A DNA stretch of 64,000 nucleotides from Fulvimarina sp. (GTDB lineage Bacteria; Pseudomonadota; Alphaproteobacteria; Rhizobiales; Rhizobiaceae). Each line of letters starts with the position of its first letter. Position 1 is the first letter of the stretch. Where the stretch lies: positions 38,720-102,719 of the forward strand of contig PACL01000022.1 in the NCBI GenBank assembly GCA_002700095.1. Reading direction: 5' to 3'. A program made the position numbers and the translations under genes. Of this stretch, positions 35,202-47,990 are shown piece after piece. A model generated the notes under the pieces. The model did no database searches and was not told the DNA's origin. It was given only the letters and a program-made list of their open reading frames with translations.

Positions 35202-36449
35202 CTACTCCACCACCCCCGCCGTCTCCACCACCGCATGCATCAGCACATTTGCGCCGTTCCGCGCCCAGTCCTTGGTGATCTCCTCGGCCTCGTTGTGCGA
35301 CAGCCCGTCGACGCAGGGGCACATGACCATCGCCGTCGGGGCGACGCGGTTGATCCAGCAGGCGTCGTGGCCGGCGCCGGAGACGATGTCGGTGTGCGAG
35401 AGGCCGAGCCGCTCGGCGGCGTCGCGGACGGCTTTCACGCATCCCGTGTCGAAGGTGACCGGGTCGAAATGGCCGGTGATTTCGATCTCATGGTCGATGT
35501 CCAGCGCCTCGCAGATCGTGTCGATGCCGTCCTCGATCCGCTCGCGCATTTCCTCCAGCGTTTCGAGGGATGGCGAGCGGATGTCGACGGTGAAGACGCA
35601 CTTGCCGGGGATGATGTTGCGGGAATTGGGATGCACGTCCATGTGGCCGACCGTGCCGACGGCATTGGGCTGGTAATCCATCGCCGTCTCGTGGACGAGT
35701 TCGATCACCCGCGCCATGCCGAGGCCAGCGTTGCGGCGCTTGTACATGGGGGTCGAGCCGGTGTGGCTCTCCTTGCCGGTGAGCGTCACCTCGAGCCAGT
35801 AGAGCCCCTGGCCATGGGTGACGACGCCGATGTCGATGCCCTCGTCTTCCAGGATCGGCCCCTGCTCGATGTGAAGCTCGAAGAAGGCGTGCATCTTGCG
35901 GGCCCCGACCGTCTCCTCGCCCTCCCAGCCGATGCGCTTCAACTCGTCGCCGAAGCGCTTGCCCTTGGCATCCTTGCGGCCCTTCGCCCACTCCTCCTCG
36001 TGGATGCCGGCAAAGACGCCGGAGGCGAGCATGGCGGGCGCAAAGCGCGCCCCCTCCTCGTTGGTCCAGTTGGCAACGACGATCGGGTGCTTGGTCTTTA
36101 TGTTCAGATCGTTCAGCGTGCGCACGATCTCCAGCGCGCCGAGAACGCCGAGGACACCGTCATACTTGCCGCCGGTCGGCTGGGTGTCGAGATGCGAGCC
36201 GACATAGACCGGCAGGGCGTCCGGATCGCTGCCCTCGCGGGTGAAGAACATGTTGCCCATGGTGTCGACGCCCATCACCATGCCGGCGGCTTCGGCCCAG
36301 GACTGGAAGAGCTTGCGCCCCTCCCCGTCCTCGTCGGTGAGCGTCTGGCGGTTGTTGCCGCCGGCGACGCCCGGGCCGATCTTCGCCATCTCCATCAGCG
36401 CGTCCCAGAGCCGGTCGCCGTTGATCTGGAGGTTGGAGAGCTGGCTCAT
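35202..36449 (-). CDS. hydC: Zn-dependent N-carbamoyl-beta-alanine / N-carbamoyl-amino acid hydrolase
   Basis: 415-aa M20/M28-type amidohydrolase that releases CO2 and NH3 from N-carbamoyl-beta-alanine or related carbamoyl amino acids. Metal-binding motifs GSHLDTQPTGGKYDGVLG, NEEGARFAPAMLASGVF, and the His of FELHIEQGPILEDEGI; dimerisation domain with TGKESHTGSTPM; C-terminal SGAGHDACWINRVAP. Allantoate amidohydrolases are close relatives, but the pyrimidine neighbours favour ureidopropionase. ATG 36449 has AAGGA upstream; the longer in-frame reading crosses the repeat at 36563-36691 and is rejected. Confidence 0.9.
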   Translation of the reverse strand: MSQLSNLQINGDRLWDALMEMAKIGPGVAGGNNRQTLTDEDGEGRKLFQSWAEAAGMVMGVDTMGNMFFTREGSDPDALPVYVGSHLDTQPTGGKYDGVLGVLGALEIVRTLNDLNIKTKHPIVVANWTNEEGARFAPAMLASGVFAGIHEEEWAKGRKDAKGKRFGDELKRIGWEGEETVGARKMHAFFELHIEQGPILEDEGIDIGVVTHGQGLYWLEVTLTGKESHTGSTPMYKRRNAGLGMARVIELVHETAMDYQPNAVGTVGHMDVHPNSRNIIPGKCVFTVDIRSPSLETLEEMRERIEDGIDTICEALDIDHEIEITGHFDPVTFDTGCVKAVRDAAERLGLSHTDIVSGAGHDACWINRVAPTAMVMCPCVDGLSHNEAEEITKDWARNGANVLMHAVVETAGVVE

Positions 36450-36562
36450 GGGGTGTGTCCTTTTCGGAAGGGGTACACGAGGTGGAGACGGGGCGGTCAT
36501 TCGCGGCATCCCGCTTAACGCTTGCCGCGACGGCCCAGAGCGGGCGCATGAGCTCTCCGCGT

Positions 36563-36691
36563 CGTCATTCTCGGGCCCCGTCCCGAGAATCCAGAGATCG
36601 TCGCGCCCCGTTCGCTTCAGTTGCAGAAGGCCGAAGCGGCCAGGTTGCGGCGGCGGCCCCTGGATGCTCGGGACGGGGCCCGAGCATGACG
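36563..36691. repeat. REP-doublet-like dispersed repeat, copy 2
   Basis: 129-bp element between the aminotransferase and hydC genes. Terminal arms 36563-36594 and 36660-36691 form an inverted repeat. Its reverse complement aligns over its whole length with the element at 1191-1320, including the interior GACGATCTCTGGATT and CTTCTGCA-CTGAA segments. Each arm is a 9-bp hairpin around CCCCGT or ACGGGG. Confidence 0.85.
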
Positions 36692-36779
36692 AAGTTTCTG
36701 AGGCAGCCCCCTCTTCGTCAAGCTCCACGGAGTCCCGGACCAGGCATCCTCGCCCGGGCGTCACGGCGCACCAGAAGGC

Positions 36780-38108
36780 TCATTCCAGACCTTGCAAAAT
36801 CCCCCGCAGAGTCTCCACGATCTCCCCGATCTGGTCCTCCGACACCATCAGCGGCGGCGACAAAGCGATGATGTCGCCGGTGGTGCGGATCAAGAGCCCC
36901 TCCTCGAAGGCCTTCACGAAGGCCGAGAAGGCGCGCTTGGTCGGCTCGCCCTTCATCGGCTCCAGCTCGATCGCGCCGATGAGGCCGATGGTGCGGATGT
37001 CGATGACGTGGCGGGTGCCCTTCAGCGAATGCAGCGCTTCCGCCCAGACCGGCTCCAGCGCCTTCGCCCGCTCGAACAGTCCCTCTTCGAGATAGGTTTC
37101 CATCGTCGCGAGGCCCGCGGCGGCAGCGATGGGGTTGCCCGAATAGGGATAGCCGTGGGCAAATTCGATCAGGTGCTCCGGCCCGTGCATGAAGGCGTCG
37201 TGGATCTTGCCCGAGGCGAACACCGCGCCCATCGGGATGACGCCGTTGGTGAGGCCCTTGGCGGTGATCATGATGTCCGGCGTCACGCCGAAATAGTCGG
37301 CGGCGAAGGCCGTGCCCATGCGCCCGTATCCGGTGATCACCTCGTCGAAGATGAGCAGGATGCCGTGCTGGTCGCAGATCTCGCGCAGGCGCTTCAGATA
37401 GCCTTTGGGAGGCGGCAGCACGCCGGTGGAGCCGGCGACCGGCTCGACGATGACCGCGGCGATCGTCGAGGGATCGTGCAGCGTGGCGATCCGCACCAGG
37501 TCTTCGGCGAGATCGGCGCCATGCTCGGTCTCGCCCTTGGAATAGGGATTGCGCTCCGGATCGTGGGTGTGGCGCATGTGGTCGACGCCGGTGAGCAGCG
37601 TTCCGAACATCTTGCGGTTGCCGACGATGCCGCCGACCGAGATGCCGCCGAAATTGACGCCGTGATAGCCGCGCTCGCGGCCGATCAGCCGGAACCGTGC
37701 CCCGTCGCCCTTCGCCCGGTGATAGGCGAGCGCGATCTTCAGCGCGGTCTCCACCGATTCCGAACCGGAATTGGTGAAGAACACGTGGTCGAGGCCTTCC
37801 GGCGCGATGGTCGCAAGCCGCGAGGCCAGTTCGAAAGCCTTGGGATGCCCCATCTGGAAGGCCGGCGCATAGTCGAGCTCGGCGGCCTGGCGCTGGATCG
37901 CCTCGGTGATCTTCGGGCGGCAGTGGCCGGCATTGACGCACCACAGGCCCGCCGTCCCGTCCAGCACCTGCCGGCCGTCGGAGGTGGTGTAGTGCATGTC
38001 CTTGGCGGCGACGAACATGCGCGGCGCCTGTTTGAACTGGCGATTGGCCGAGAACGGCATCCAGAAGGCGTCGAGATTGTTGGGCACGATCCGGGTCTGC
38101 TCGTTCAT
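36780..38108 (-). CDS. Class III aminotransferase, beta-alanine/omega-amino acid:pyruvate type
   Basis: 442-aa PLP enzyme. Motifs: FWMPFSANRQFKQAPRMFVA (omega-aminotransferase N-terminus), GTAGLWCVNAGHCRP, FTNSGSESVETALKIALAYH, YHGVNFGGISVGG, LLIFDEVITGYGRMGTAFAA with the PLP-pairing Asp, and the Schiff-base Lys in MITAKGLTNGVIPMG. By context it removes the amino group of beta-alanine or 3-aminoisobutyrate at the end of reductive pyrimidine breakdown, giving malonate semialdehydes. First gene of the minus operon, with a RutR box 52 bp upstream. Confidence 0.93.
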   Translation of the reverse strand: MNEQTRIVPNNLDAFWMPFSANRQFKQAPRMFVAAKDMHYTTSDGRQVLDGTAGLWCVNAGHCRPKITEAIQRQAAELDYAPAFQMGHPKAFELASRLATIAPEGLDHVFFTNSGSESVETALKIALAYHRAKGDGARFRLIGRERGYHGVNFGGISVGGIVGNRKMFGTLLTGVDHMRHTHDPERNPYSKGETEHGADLAEDLVRIATLHDPSTIAAVIVEPVAGSTGVLPPPKGYLKRLREICDQHGILLIFDEVITGYGRMGTAFAADYFGVTPDIMITAKGLTNGVIPMGAVFASGKIHDAFMHGPEHLIEFAHGYPYSGNPIAAAAGLATMETYLEEGLFERAKALEPVWAEALHSLKGTRHVIDIRTIGLIGAIELEPMKGEPTKRAFSAFVKAFEEGLLIRTTGDIIALSPPLMVSEDQIGEIVETLRGILQGLE

Positions 38109-38159
38109 CGCCTTGCCTTTTCACCGCACCGGCCGGGCTTGCGCTCACTGGCCGAATTC

Positions 38160-38175
38160 TTGACTATTTGGTCAA
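38160..38175. promoter_or_regulatory. RutR binding site
   Basis: TTGACTATTTGGTCAA is a 16-bp palindrome with one imperfect base pair. It matches the enterobacterial RutR box TTGACCANNTGGTCAA at all but one defined position. It lies between the divergent aminotransferase (start 38108) and rutR (start 38247). Confidence 0.8.
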
Positions 38176-38246
38176 ATCGGAGGCTAGAAGCTCCCCTGAA
38201 GCCGGTCAAGCGCCTTTGCCGAATGGAAGGGCAAGGCTGCCGGGCG

Positions 38247-38924
38247 ATGGAAAAGGGGGCAGGTTTGGAAGCGAGGGTCGGGGATGACGAAGCTCGTGAA
38301 GCCGCAGACCGGCACCCGACGCGGATCCAGGCGGCGAATCGCGAGATCATCCTGGCGGCGGCGCTGGAAGTCTTTGCCGTCCACGGCTTCCGCGGCTCGA
38401 CGGTCGATCAGATCGCCGCGAAGGCCGACATGTCGAAACCGAACCTTCTCTACTATTTCCGCCGCAAGCAGGACATCTACCGGGCCGTCCTCGAACGCAC
38501 CCTCGGCGACTGGCTGGCACCCCTCGCCGCCATCGATCCCGCCGGCGATCCGATCGAGGAACTCAGGCGTTACATCACCCTGAAGCTCGAAATGTCGGCC
38601 GATAGCCCGGCCGCCTCGCGGCTCTTTGCCAACGAGATCCTCGCCGGGGCGCCGGTGATCGGCGATTTCCTGAAGACCCGGCTGCGCGAGCTCGTCCACG
38701 ACAAGGCCGGCGTCATCCGCCGCTGGGTGTCGGAGGGGCGCCTCGCGCCCGTCGATCCGGTGCATCTGATCTTCACGATCTGGGCGGTGACGCAACATTA
38801 CGCCGACTTCGACCTGCAGGTCCGCGCCGTCCTCGGCGGCCAGGTCGACAAGCCGGGCTTTCAAGAACAGACATCCCATGCCGTGCTGACCATCGTCCTC
38901 AACGGCGTGCGCCCGCGCGACTAG
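38247..38924 (+). CDS. rutR: TetR-family pyrimidine regulator RutR
   Basis: 225-aa repressor. Helix-turn-helix in REIILAAALEVFAVHGFRGS, TVDQIAAKADMSKPNLLYYF and RRKQDIYRAVLERTL. The ligand domain has the RutR/YcdC C-terminal signature: ANEILAGAPVIGDFLKTRLR, KAGVIRRWVSEGRLAPVDPV, HLIFTIWAVTQHYADFDLQV. RutR of E. coli binds uracil and releases its box. Start is uncertain: ATG 38247 is used, ATG 38223 is eight codons longer, and neither has a strong ribosome-binding site. Divergent from the pyrimidine catabolic operon with a near-consensus box in between. Confidence 0.9.
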   Translation: MEKGAGLEARVGDDEAREAADRHPTRIQAANREIILAAALEVFAVHGFRGSTVDQIAAKADMSKPNLLYYFRRKQDIYRAVLERTLGDWLAPLAAIDPAGDPIEELRRYITLKLEMSADSPAASRLFANEILAGAPVIGDFLKTRLRELVHDKAGVIRRWVSEGRLAPVDPVHLIFTIWAVTQHYADFDLQVRAVLGGQVDKPGFQEQTSHAVLTIVLNGVRPRD

Positions 38925-38968
38925 CGCCGGGCGCCTGATCTTACCGGCGAGGCCGGTGCACAAAGCGT

Positions 38969-39010
38969 CCGCCCGACAGAGGGTTCGGATGATCGAACCG
39001 TATCGGGCGG
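38969..39010. terminator. Nested hairpin between converging rutR and gltB
   Basis: Outer 8-bp stem CCGCCCGA/TCGGGCGG (38969-38976 with 39003-39010) encloses an inner 6-bp stem GGTTCG/CGAACC (38982-38987 with 38994-38999). No T tract follows on either strand. A bidirectional transcript end is the simplest reading. Confidence 0.5.
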
Positions 39011-39041
39011 TACATGACGGGCTCCGGCCGTCCTTCGGACG

Positions 39042-43754
<4,713 letters not shown>

Positions 43755-44190
43755 CGCGTCGTCTCCCCATCGGTGCGGGCCGGATTGCGGCCGCGCGAAC
43801 TGGACCCGCCGCAATTCCTCTTCCCGGCGCCGTCGCCGCAAAAAAGAACTGCCGGATCTCTTCGTCTCGAGCTGGCCTTTTGCCACGCCCGGCTCTGTCA
43901 GGATAGAACCACCGCGCGCCTCCTGGGCGCCAAGCGCGGTTTTCGCGCTCCGGCTGCCGATTTTTATGGCAGCACTCCTGTCCTATCCGGGGCAATATGG
44001 CAGATGTCATCTCCGGCGGCAAGGTGGCGCGCCGACACGGCAAGGCGATCGACCGCACGGATGGCAGACCTGAGCCGGCCGCAGGCCCGCCGAAGTTCCT
44101 CGAAGGTCCGGCAGCCTCCCGGCCGCACTCGTTCAATGGTGGCCAGGCCGTAATCTTGCGCTTTTTCGCGGCGCAATATACGCCTCGACC
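43755..44190. other. Divergent regulatory region gltB / ltaE
   Basis: 436 bp without a convincing gene. Two copies of ATGGCAG (43966-43972 and 43997-44003) are 31 bp apart, three helical turns. A 6-bp hairpin AGCGCG/CGCGCT lies at 43933-43949. These may be regulatory, but no known consensus is recognised. Confidence 0.4.
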
Positions 44191-45240
44191 ATGATCTTCG
44201 CATCCGACAACTGGTCCGGCGCTCATCCCGCCGTCAACGCCGCCCTGGCCCGCCACAGCGAGGGCATGGCGAGCGCCTATGGCTCCAGCGACCTCGACAA
44301 GGCCGTCGAAAAGCGCTTCGACGAGATCTTCGAGCGCGAGGTGGCGGTGTTCTTCGTCGGCACCGGCACGGCAGCCAATTCGCTTGCGCTGGCCTCGGTC
44401 AACCGCCCGGGCGGCGTGGTCCTCTGCCACCGCGAGGCGCATATCGTCGAGGACGAGTGCGGCGCGCCGGAATTCTTCACCCATGGCGCCCGCATGGCAC
44501 CGGTTGACGGTCCGAACGGCCTGATCGACCCGTCCAACCTGAAGCGCGAGATCGCCCGCTTCAAGCCGGGCCACGTCCATGCCGGCCAGCCGATGGCCGT
44601 CTCGATCTCGCAGCCTGGCGAGGCCGGCACGCTCTATTCGGCGGACGAGATCGAGACCATCGCGGACATCGCCCACGCGCGCGGCCTGACGCTGCACATG
44701 GACGGCGCGCGCTTTGCCAACGGCCTCGTCGCCACCGGGCTTTCGCCGGCCGAGATGACCTGGAAGCGCGGCGTCGACATCCTCTCCTTCGGCGCCACCA
44801 AGAACGGCTGCTGGTGCGCCGAGGCGATCGTCGTCTTCGACCCGGAGAAGGCCTCGCAGTTCCCCTATATCCGCAAGCGGGGCGCGCAGCTCTTCTCCAA
44901 AACGCGCTTCGTGGCGGCACAGTTCATGGCCTATTTCGAGGCCGGGCTGTGGCTGGACATGGCCGGCCATTCCAACCGCATGGCCGACCGCCTGCGCGCG
45001 GCGCTCTCCGCATCGAATACTGCGCGCGAGGCATGGCCAACCCATAGCAACGAGGTCTTCGCCATCCTGCCGAACGACCTGGCGTCGCGGATGCGGGCCG
45101 CAGGCGCCATCTTCTACGAATGGAACCCGCCGCATTCGATGCCGGACCTCGTCGCCGATGGCGAGACGCTGGTCCGCCTCGTCACCAGCTGGTCGACGCA
45201 GGAAGAAGACGTCGAGCGGTTCGCCGGGTTCCTGCGCTAG
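44191..45240 (+). CDS. ltaE: Low-specificity L-threonine aldolase
   Basis: 349-aa PLP enzyme splitting threonine or allo-threonine to glycine and acetaldehyde. Motifs: FASDNWSGAHPAVNAAL, VFFVGTGTAANSLALASVNR, EAHIVEDECGAPEFF, LHMDGARFANGLVATG with the PLP-pairing Asp, and LSFGATKNGCWCAEAI with the Schiff-base Lys. The Arg near the C-terminus is in LVRLVTSWSTQEEDV. Divergent from gltB. Confidence 0.94.
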   Translation: MIFASDNWSGAHPAVNAALARHSEGMASAYGSSDLDKAVEKRFDEIFEREVAVFFVGTGTAANSLALASVNRPGGVVLCHREAHIVEDECGAPEFFTHGARMAPVDGPNGLIDPSNLKREIARFKPGHVHAGQPMAVSISQPGEAGTLYSADEIETIADIAHARGLTLHMDGARFANGLVATGLSPAEMTWKRGVDILSFGATKNGCWCAEAIVVFDPEKASQFPYIRKRGAQLFSKTRFVAAQFMAYFEAGLWLDMAGHSNRMADRLRAALSASNTAREAWPTHSNEVFAILPNDLASRMRAAGAIFYEWNPPHSMPDLVADGETLVRLVTSWSTQEEDVERFAGFLR

Positions 45241-45261
45241 CGCAGATCATGCCGGCCCGGG

Positions 45262-45540
45262 TCAGGCGACGATCGATGCGACGAAATCCGGGTCGCGGAT
45301 GATCACGCGGACATAGGCGACGGCGTAGGCCGGAGCGGTCACCCTCGCCTGCTCCCAATCCCGCAGGGTGCCGAGCGGCACGTGAAAACGGCTGGCGAAC
45401 TCGGCCTGAGAGAGACCGAGCGTCGTGCGCGCCGTCCGGATCAGCCGGGACCGACGGGCGCGGTCGAGCCCCTCCACCGAGACGTCGAAATCGTCGGGGT
45501 CCTCCGGGTCGCGCTCAAGAGCGATAGGCTCGTTCTTCAT
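45262..45540 (-). CDS. HTH-type antitoxin paired with BrnT
   Basis: 92-aa protein. An acidic N-terminus (MKNEPIALERDPEDPDDFDV) resembles the BrnA N-terminal segment. It is followed by a Cro/C1-type helix-turn-helix (ARTTLGLSQAEFASRFHVPL, GTLRDWEQARVTAPAYAVAY). Classic BrnA antitoxins are ribbon-helix-helix; an XRE-type domain in this place is a known variant. It would neutralise the BrnT toxin and repress the pair. Overlaps the toxin gene by 26 bp. Confidence 0.82.
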   Translation of the reverse strand: MKNEPIALERDPEDPDDFDVSVEGLDRARRSRLIRTARTTLGLSQAEFASRFHVPLGTLRDWEQARVTAPAYAVAYVRVIIRDPDFVASIVA

Positions 45541-45778
45541 TCCTGTTGCTCCTTCGGACGGAAATGAACCGTCTCACCTCGCCCCGCCAGGTAAAGACGG
45601 CGGTGTAGAACTTGCCGTCGACCAGACCGACGGCCGTGAAACGCTCCTCCCCGTCGATCGGACGGATCGAGGGGATCACGAGGTGATGGCTGTCCTCGAA
45701 GACCCACTCCCCGAACACCAGGGGCACGCCGTGCCGGCGGGTCGCTGCGTCGTTCGAAGGGTCGAAGCGCTCGGTCAT
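45515..45778 (-). CDS. brnT: BrnT family ribonuclease toxin
   Basis: 87-aa toxin of the RelE-like BrnT group, which cleaves RNA. Family marks: FDPSNDAATRRHGVPLVFGE near the N-terminus, VFEDSHHLVIPSIRPIDGEE, RFTAVGLVDGKFYTAVFTWR and the basic end RRFISVRRSNRNEERAYRS. First gene of a two-gene operon with the HTH antitoxin, the toxin-first order usual for brnTA. Confidence 0.88.
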   Translation of the reverse strand: MTERFDPSNDAATRRHGVPLVFGEWVFEDSHHLVIPSIRPIDGEERFTAVGLVDGKFYTAVFTWRGEVRRFISVRRSNRNEERAYRS

Positions 45779-45796
45779 CGGCTCAGCATATACGGA

Positions 45797-45814
45797 ATTT
45801 CAGTACCAAGAAAT
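45797..45814. promoter_or_regulatory. Candidate operator upstream of brnT
   Basis: ATTTC-agtaccaa-GAAAT, a 5-bp inverted repeat 19 bp before the brnT start. Autoregulation by the HTH antitoxin would need such a site. Chance occurrence is possible. Confidence 0.35.
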
Positions 45815-46070
45815 GCCGTGTCATCAGCCTGCATCGCCCTGCGGTCAGATCACGTTTTGCCCGAACCGGTTGATCTGCCCCAGGGAGCGGCCCCACATTC
45901 GCCACTGGCGATCATCGCAGCCGTCGCATGCGGGACAAAAGCCCGCCACGGCGTCCGTTCTTCGCCGAAAGCCGGCCGCCGAGCCGGTTGCGCCCCCTTT
46001 TCGTCGTTGCGGCGCGCCGTCCGGCAACACCTTGCAAGAACAGCCGGCGAGACACCAAGGGAGAAGAGAC

Positions 46071-46295
46071 ATGACCACCGATGCGCGTCAGCAGGGCCGT
46101 CTGGCCTTCGTGAACAATCACCCGATGTCGTCCTGTCGGTATCCGGTCGGCTCGGACCTGCGGGCGAACTGGATGGCCGGCTGGCAGGCCGCCCAGAACG
46201 CCGCGCCGAAAGGCGGCGGCGCCTCGCATCCCGGCCTGATGGCGGATGCCCGCCGCGCCGCCGGCGTCGACCGTCCGGCGGCGCACGAATCCTGA
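46071..46295 (+). CDS. Rmf/CrpP family small protein
   Basis: 74-aa basic protein. Residues 8-41 read QGRLAFVNNHPMSSCRYP followed by VGSDLRANWMAGWQAAQ. This fits the ribosome modulation factor pattern G..A (residues 9 and 12), C.YP (22-25), R..W (31, 34) and GW..A (37-40). RMF dimerises 70S ribosomes in stationary phase; CrpP proteins share the fold. ATG 46071 has AGGGAGA about 8 bases upstream. It lies alone between brnT and the glutamine synthetase-like gene. The ribosome role is inferred from the motif. Confidence 0.75.
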   Translation: MTTDARQQGRLAFVNNHPMSSCRYPVGSDLRANWMAGWQAAQNAAPKGGGASHPGLMADARRAAGVDRPAAHES

Positions 46296-46554
46296 AGGCA
46301 GAGTCCCGGCCGAAACAAAGGTTGATCGGTGCGGGCGGATGGAGTGCCGCGCTGCCCGGCTCCCGTCAGGCCGCGCCGCCCTTCCATCGGGCGTTTCGAC
46401 CGGCTATCCTGCGTGGGAGCCCCACCGGCCCTCCAGACAGGCATTCATGTCCACACCGAAAAAACCTGGTTCCTCGCGTCCGCAGACGCCGGAGCGAATT
46501 GATTCGCGGCGCCGCAGCGGCGGCAACGAGGCGAGCCCGATCAAGGGCACGCCG

Positions 46555-47985
46555 ATGCCGGTCAAGCGCGACCTCGCCCATCTCAAGCTGTCGCCCGAGG
46601 AAACCCGCGCCTTCCTGGAATCCAAGCGTGGCGTGCGCTCCATGGAGGAGGCCCGCGAATGGCTGCAGCTGCGCGGCATCGACGATCTCGAATGCATCAC
46701 GCCGGATCTCGCGGGCGTTGCCCGCGGCAAGATGATGCCGGCCAAGAAGTTCACCGGCAACACCTCGCTGGCGCTGCCCTCGGCCCTGTTCATGCACACG
46801 ATCTCGGGGGAATATCCCGAGGAAAGCGGCGACTTCCGCTATTCGCCGAATGACGGCGACCTGAAGCTGGTGCCGGACCTGTCGACGCTGTCGCTGGTTC
46901 CCTGGGAGAACGATCCGACGGCGCAGGTGATCTGCGATCTCGTCGACCATTCCGGCGGCGCCGTCGGCTATACGCCGCGCAATGTCCTCAGGCGCGTCCT
47001 GGCGCTCTACGAAAACCGGGGCTGGAAGCCCGTCGTCGCGCCGGAGATCGAGTTCTACCTCGTCTCCAAGAACGTCGATCCCGATTATCCCCTGGTGCCG
47101 CCGATCGGCCGCTCGGGCCGGCAGATCCAGTCCGGCCAGTCCTATTCGATCGGCGGGGTCAACGAGTTCGACGAGCTGATCGACGACATCTACGACTTCT
47201 CGGACGCGCAGGGGCTCGAGATCGACACGCTGATCCACGAGGAGGGCGCCGCCCAGCTCGAGATCAACCTGCGCCACGGCAATCCGCTGGAACTCGCCGA
47301 CCAGGTCTTCATGTTCAAGCGGACGATCCGCGAGGCTGCCCTCGGCCAGGACATCTACGCGACCTTCATGGCCAAGCCCATCCAGGGCCAGCCGGGCTCG
47401 GCCATGCACATCCACCAGTCGGTGGTCGACAGCGCCACCGGCCGGAACATCTTCTCCAACGAGGACGGCACGGCCTCCGAGCTCTTCCACTACTTCCTCG
47501 GCGGCATGCAGCGTTACGTGCCGAAGGCGCTCCTGATGATGGCGCCCTACGTCAATTCCTATCGCCGCCTGACCTATGGCATGGGCGCGCCGACCAACAC
47601 CGCCTGGGGCTACGACAACCGCACCACGGCCTTCCGGGTGCCGAATTCCGATCCCGCCGGGCGCCGGGTCGAAAACCGCCTGCCCTCCTCCGACGCCAAT
47701 CCCTATCTCGCCATCGCGGCCTCGCTCGCCTGCGGCTATCTCGGCATGGTGGGCGCCATCAAACCCGGCGATCCGACCGATCAGACCGTCAACGAGGACG
47801 GCGAGATCGAGCTGCCCCGCGGCCTTCTGGAAGCTGTCGCGGTGTTCGAGGCCGAAGAGCACTTCAAGGAGGTGTTCAGCCGGGAATTCGTCGCCACCTA
47901 TGCCGGCGTCAAGCGCGGCGAGCACGAGACCTTCATGCAGGTGATCAGCCCCTGGGAGCGCGAATTCCTGCTCCTGCAGGTTTGA
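46555..47985 (+). CDS. puuA: Glutamine synthetase family protein, gamma-glutamylputrescine synthetase-like
   Basis: 476-aa GS-fold ligase. N-terminal beta-grasp part DDLECITPDLAGVARGKMMP; catalytic domain with APEIEFYLVSKNVDPDYPLV, HEEGAAQLEINLRHGNPLEL, AMHIHQSVVDSATGRNIFSN and RRVENRLPSSDANPYLAIAA. It lacks the GlnA adenylylation loop. The adjacent glycine/D-amino-acid-type oxidase matches the Puu putrescine pathway order, so it probably joins glutamate to putrescine or another amine. ATG 46555 has AAGGG seven bases upstream and gives the family length; ATG 46447 would add 36 basic low-complexity residues. Confidence 0.88.
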   Translation: MPVKRDLAHLKLSPEETRAFLESKRGVRSMEEAREWLQLRGIDDLECITPDLAGVARGKMMPAKKFTGNTSLALPSALFMHTISGEYPEESGDFRYSPNDGDLKLVPDLSTLSLVPWENDPTAQVICDLVDHSGGAVGYTPRNVLRRVLALYENRGWKPVVAPEIEFYLVSKNVDPDYPLVPPIGRSGRQIQSGQSYSIGGVNEFDELIDDIYDFSDAQGLEIDTLIHEEGAAQLEINLRHGNPLELADQVFMFKRTIREAALGQDIYATFMAKPIQGQPGSAMHIHQSVVDSATGRNIFSNEDGTASELFHYFLGGMQRYVPKALLMMAPYVNSYRRLTYGMGAPTNTAWGYDNRTTAFRVPNSDPAGRRVENRLPSSDANPYLAIAASLACGYLGMVGAIKPGDPTDQTVNEDGEIELPRGLLEAVAVFEAEEHFKEVFSREFVATYAGVKRGEHETFMQVISPWEREFLLLQV

Positions 47986-47990
47986 TTTCC

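Noticed and set aside
36450..36764. N-terminal extension of the HydC-like hydrolase
   Set aside because: It reads through the second repeat copy; the conserved family start is at 36449.
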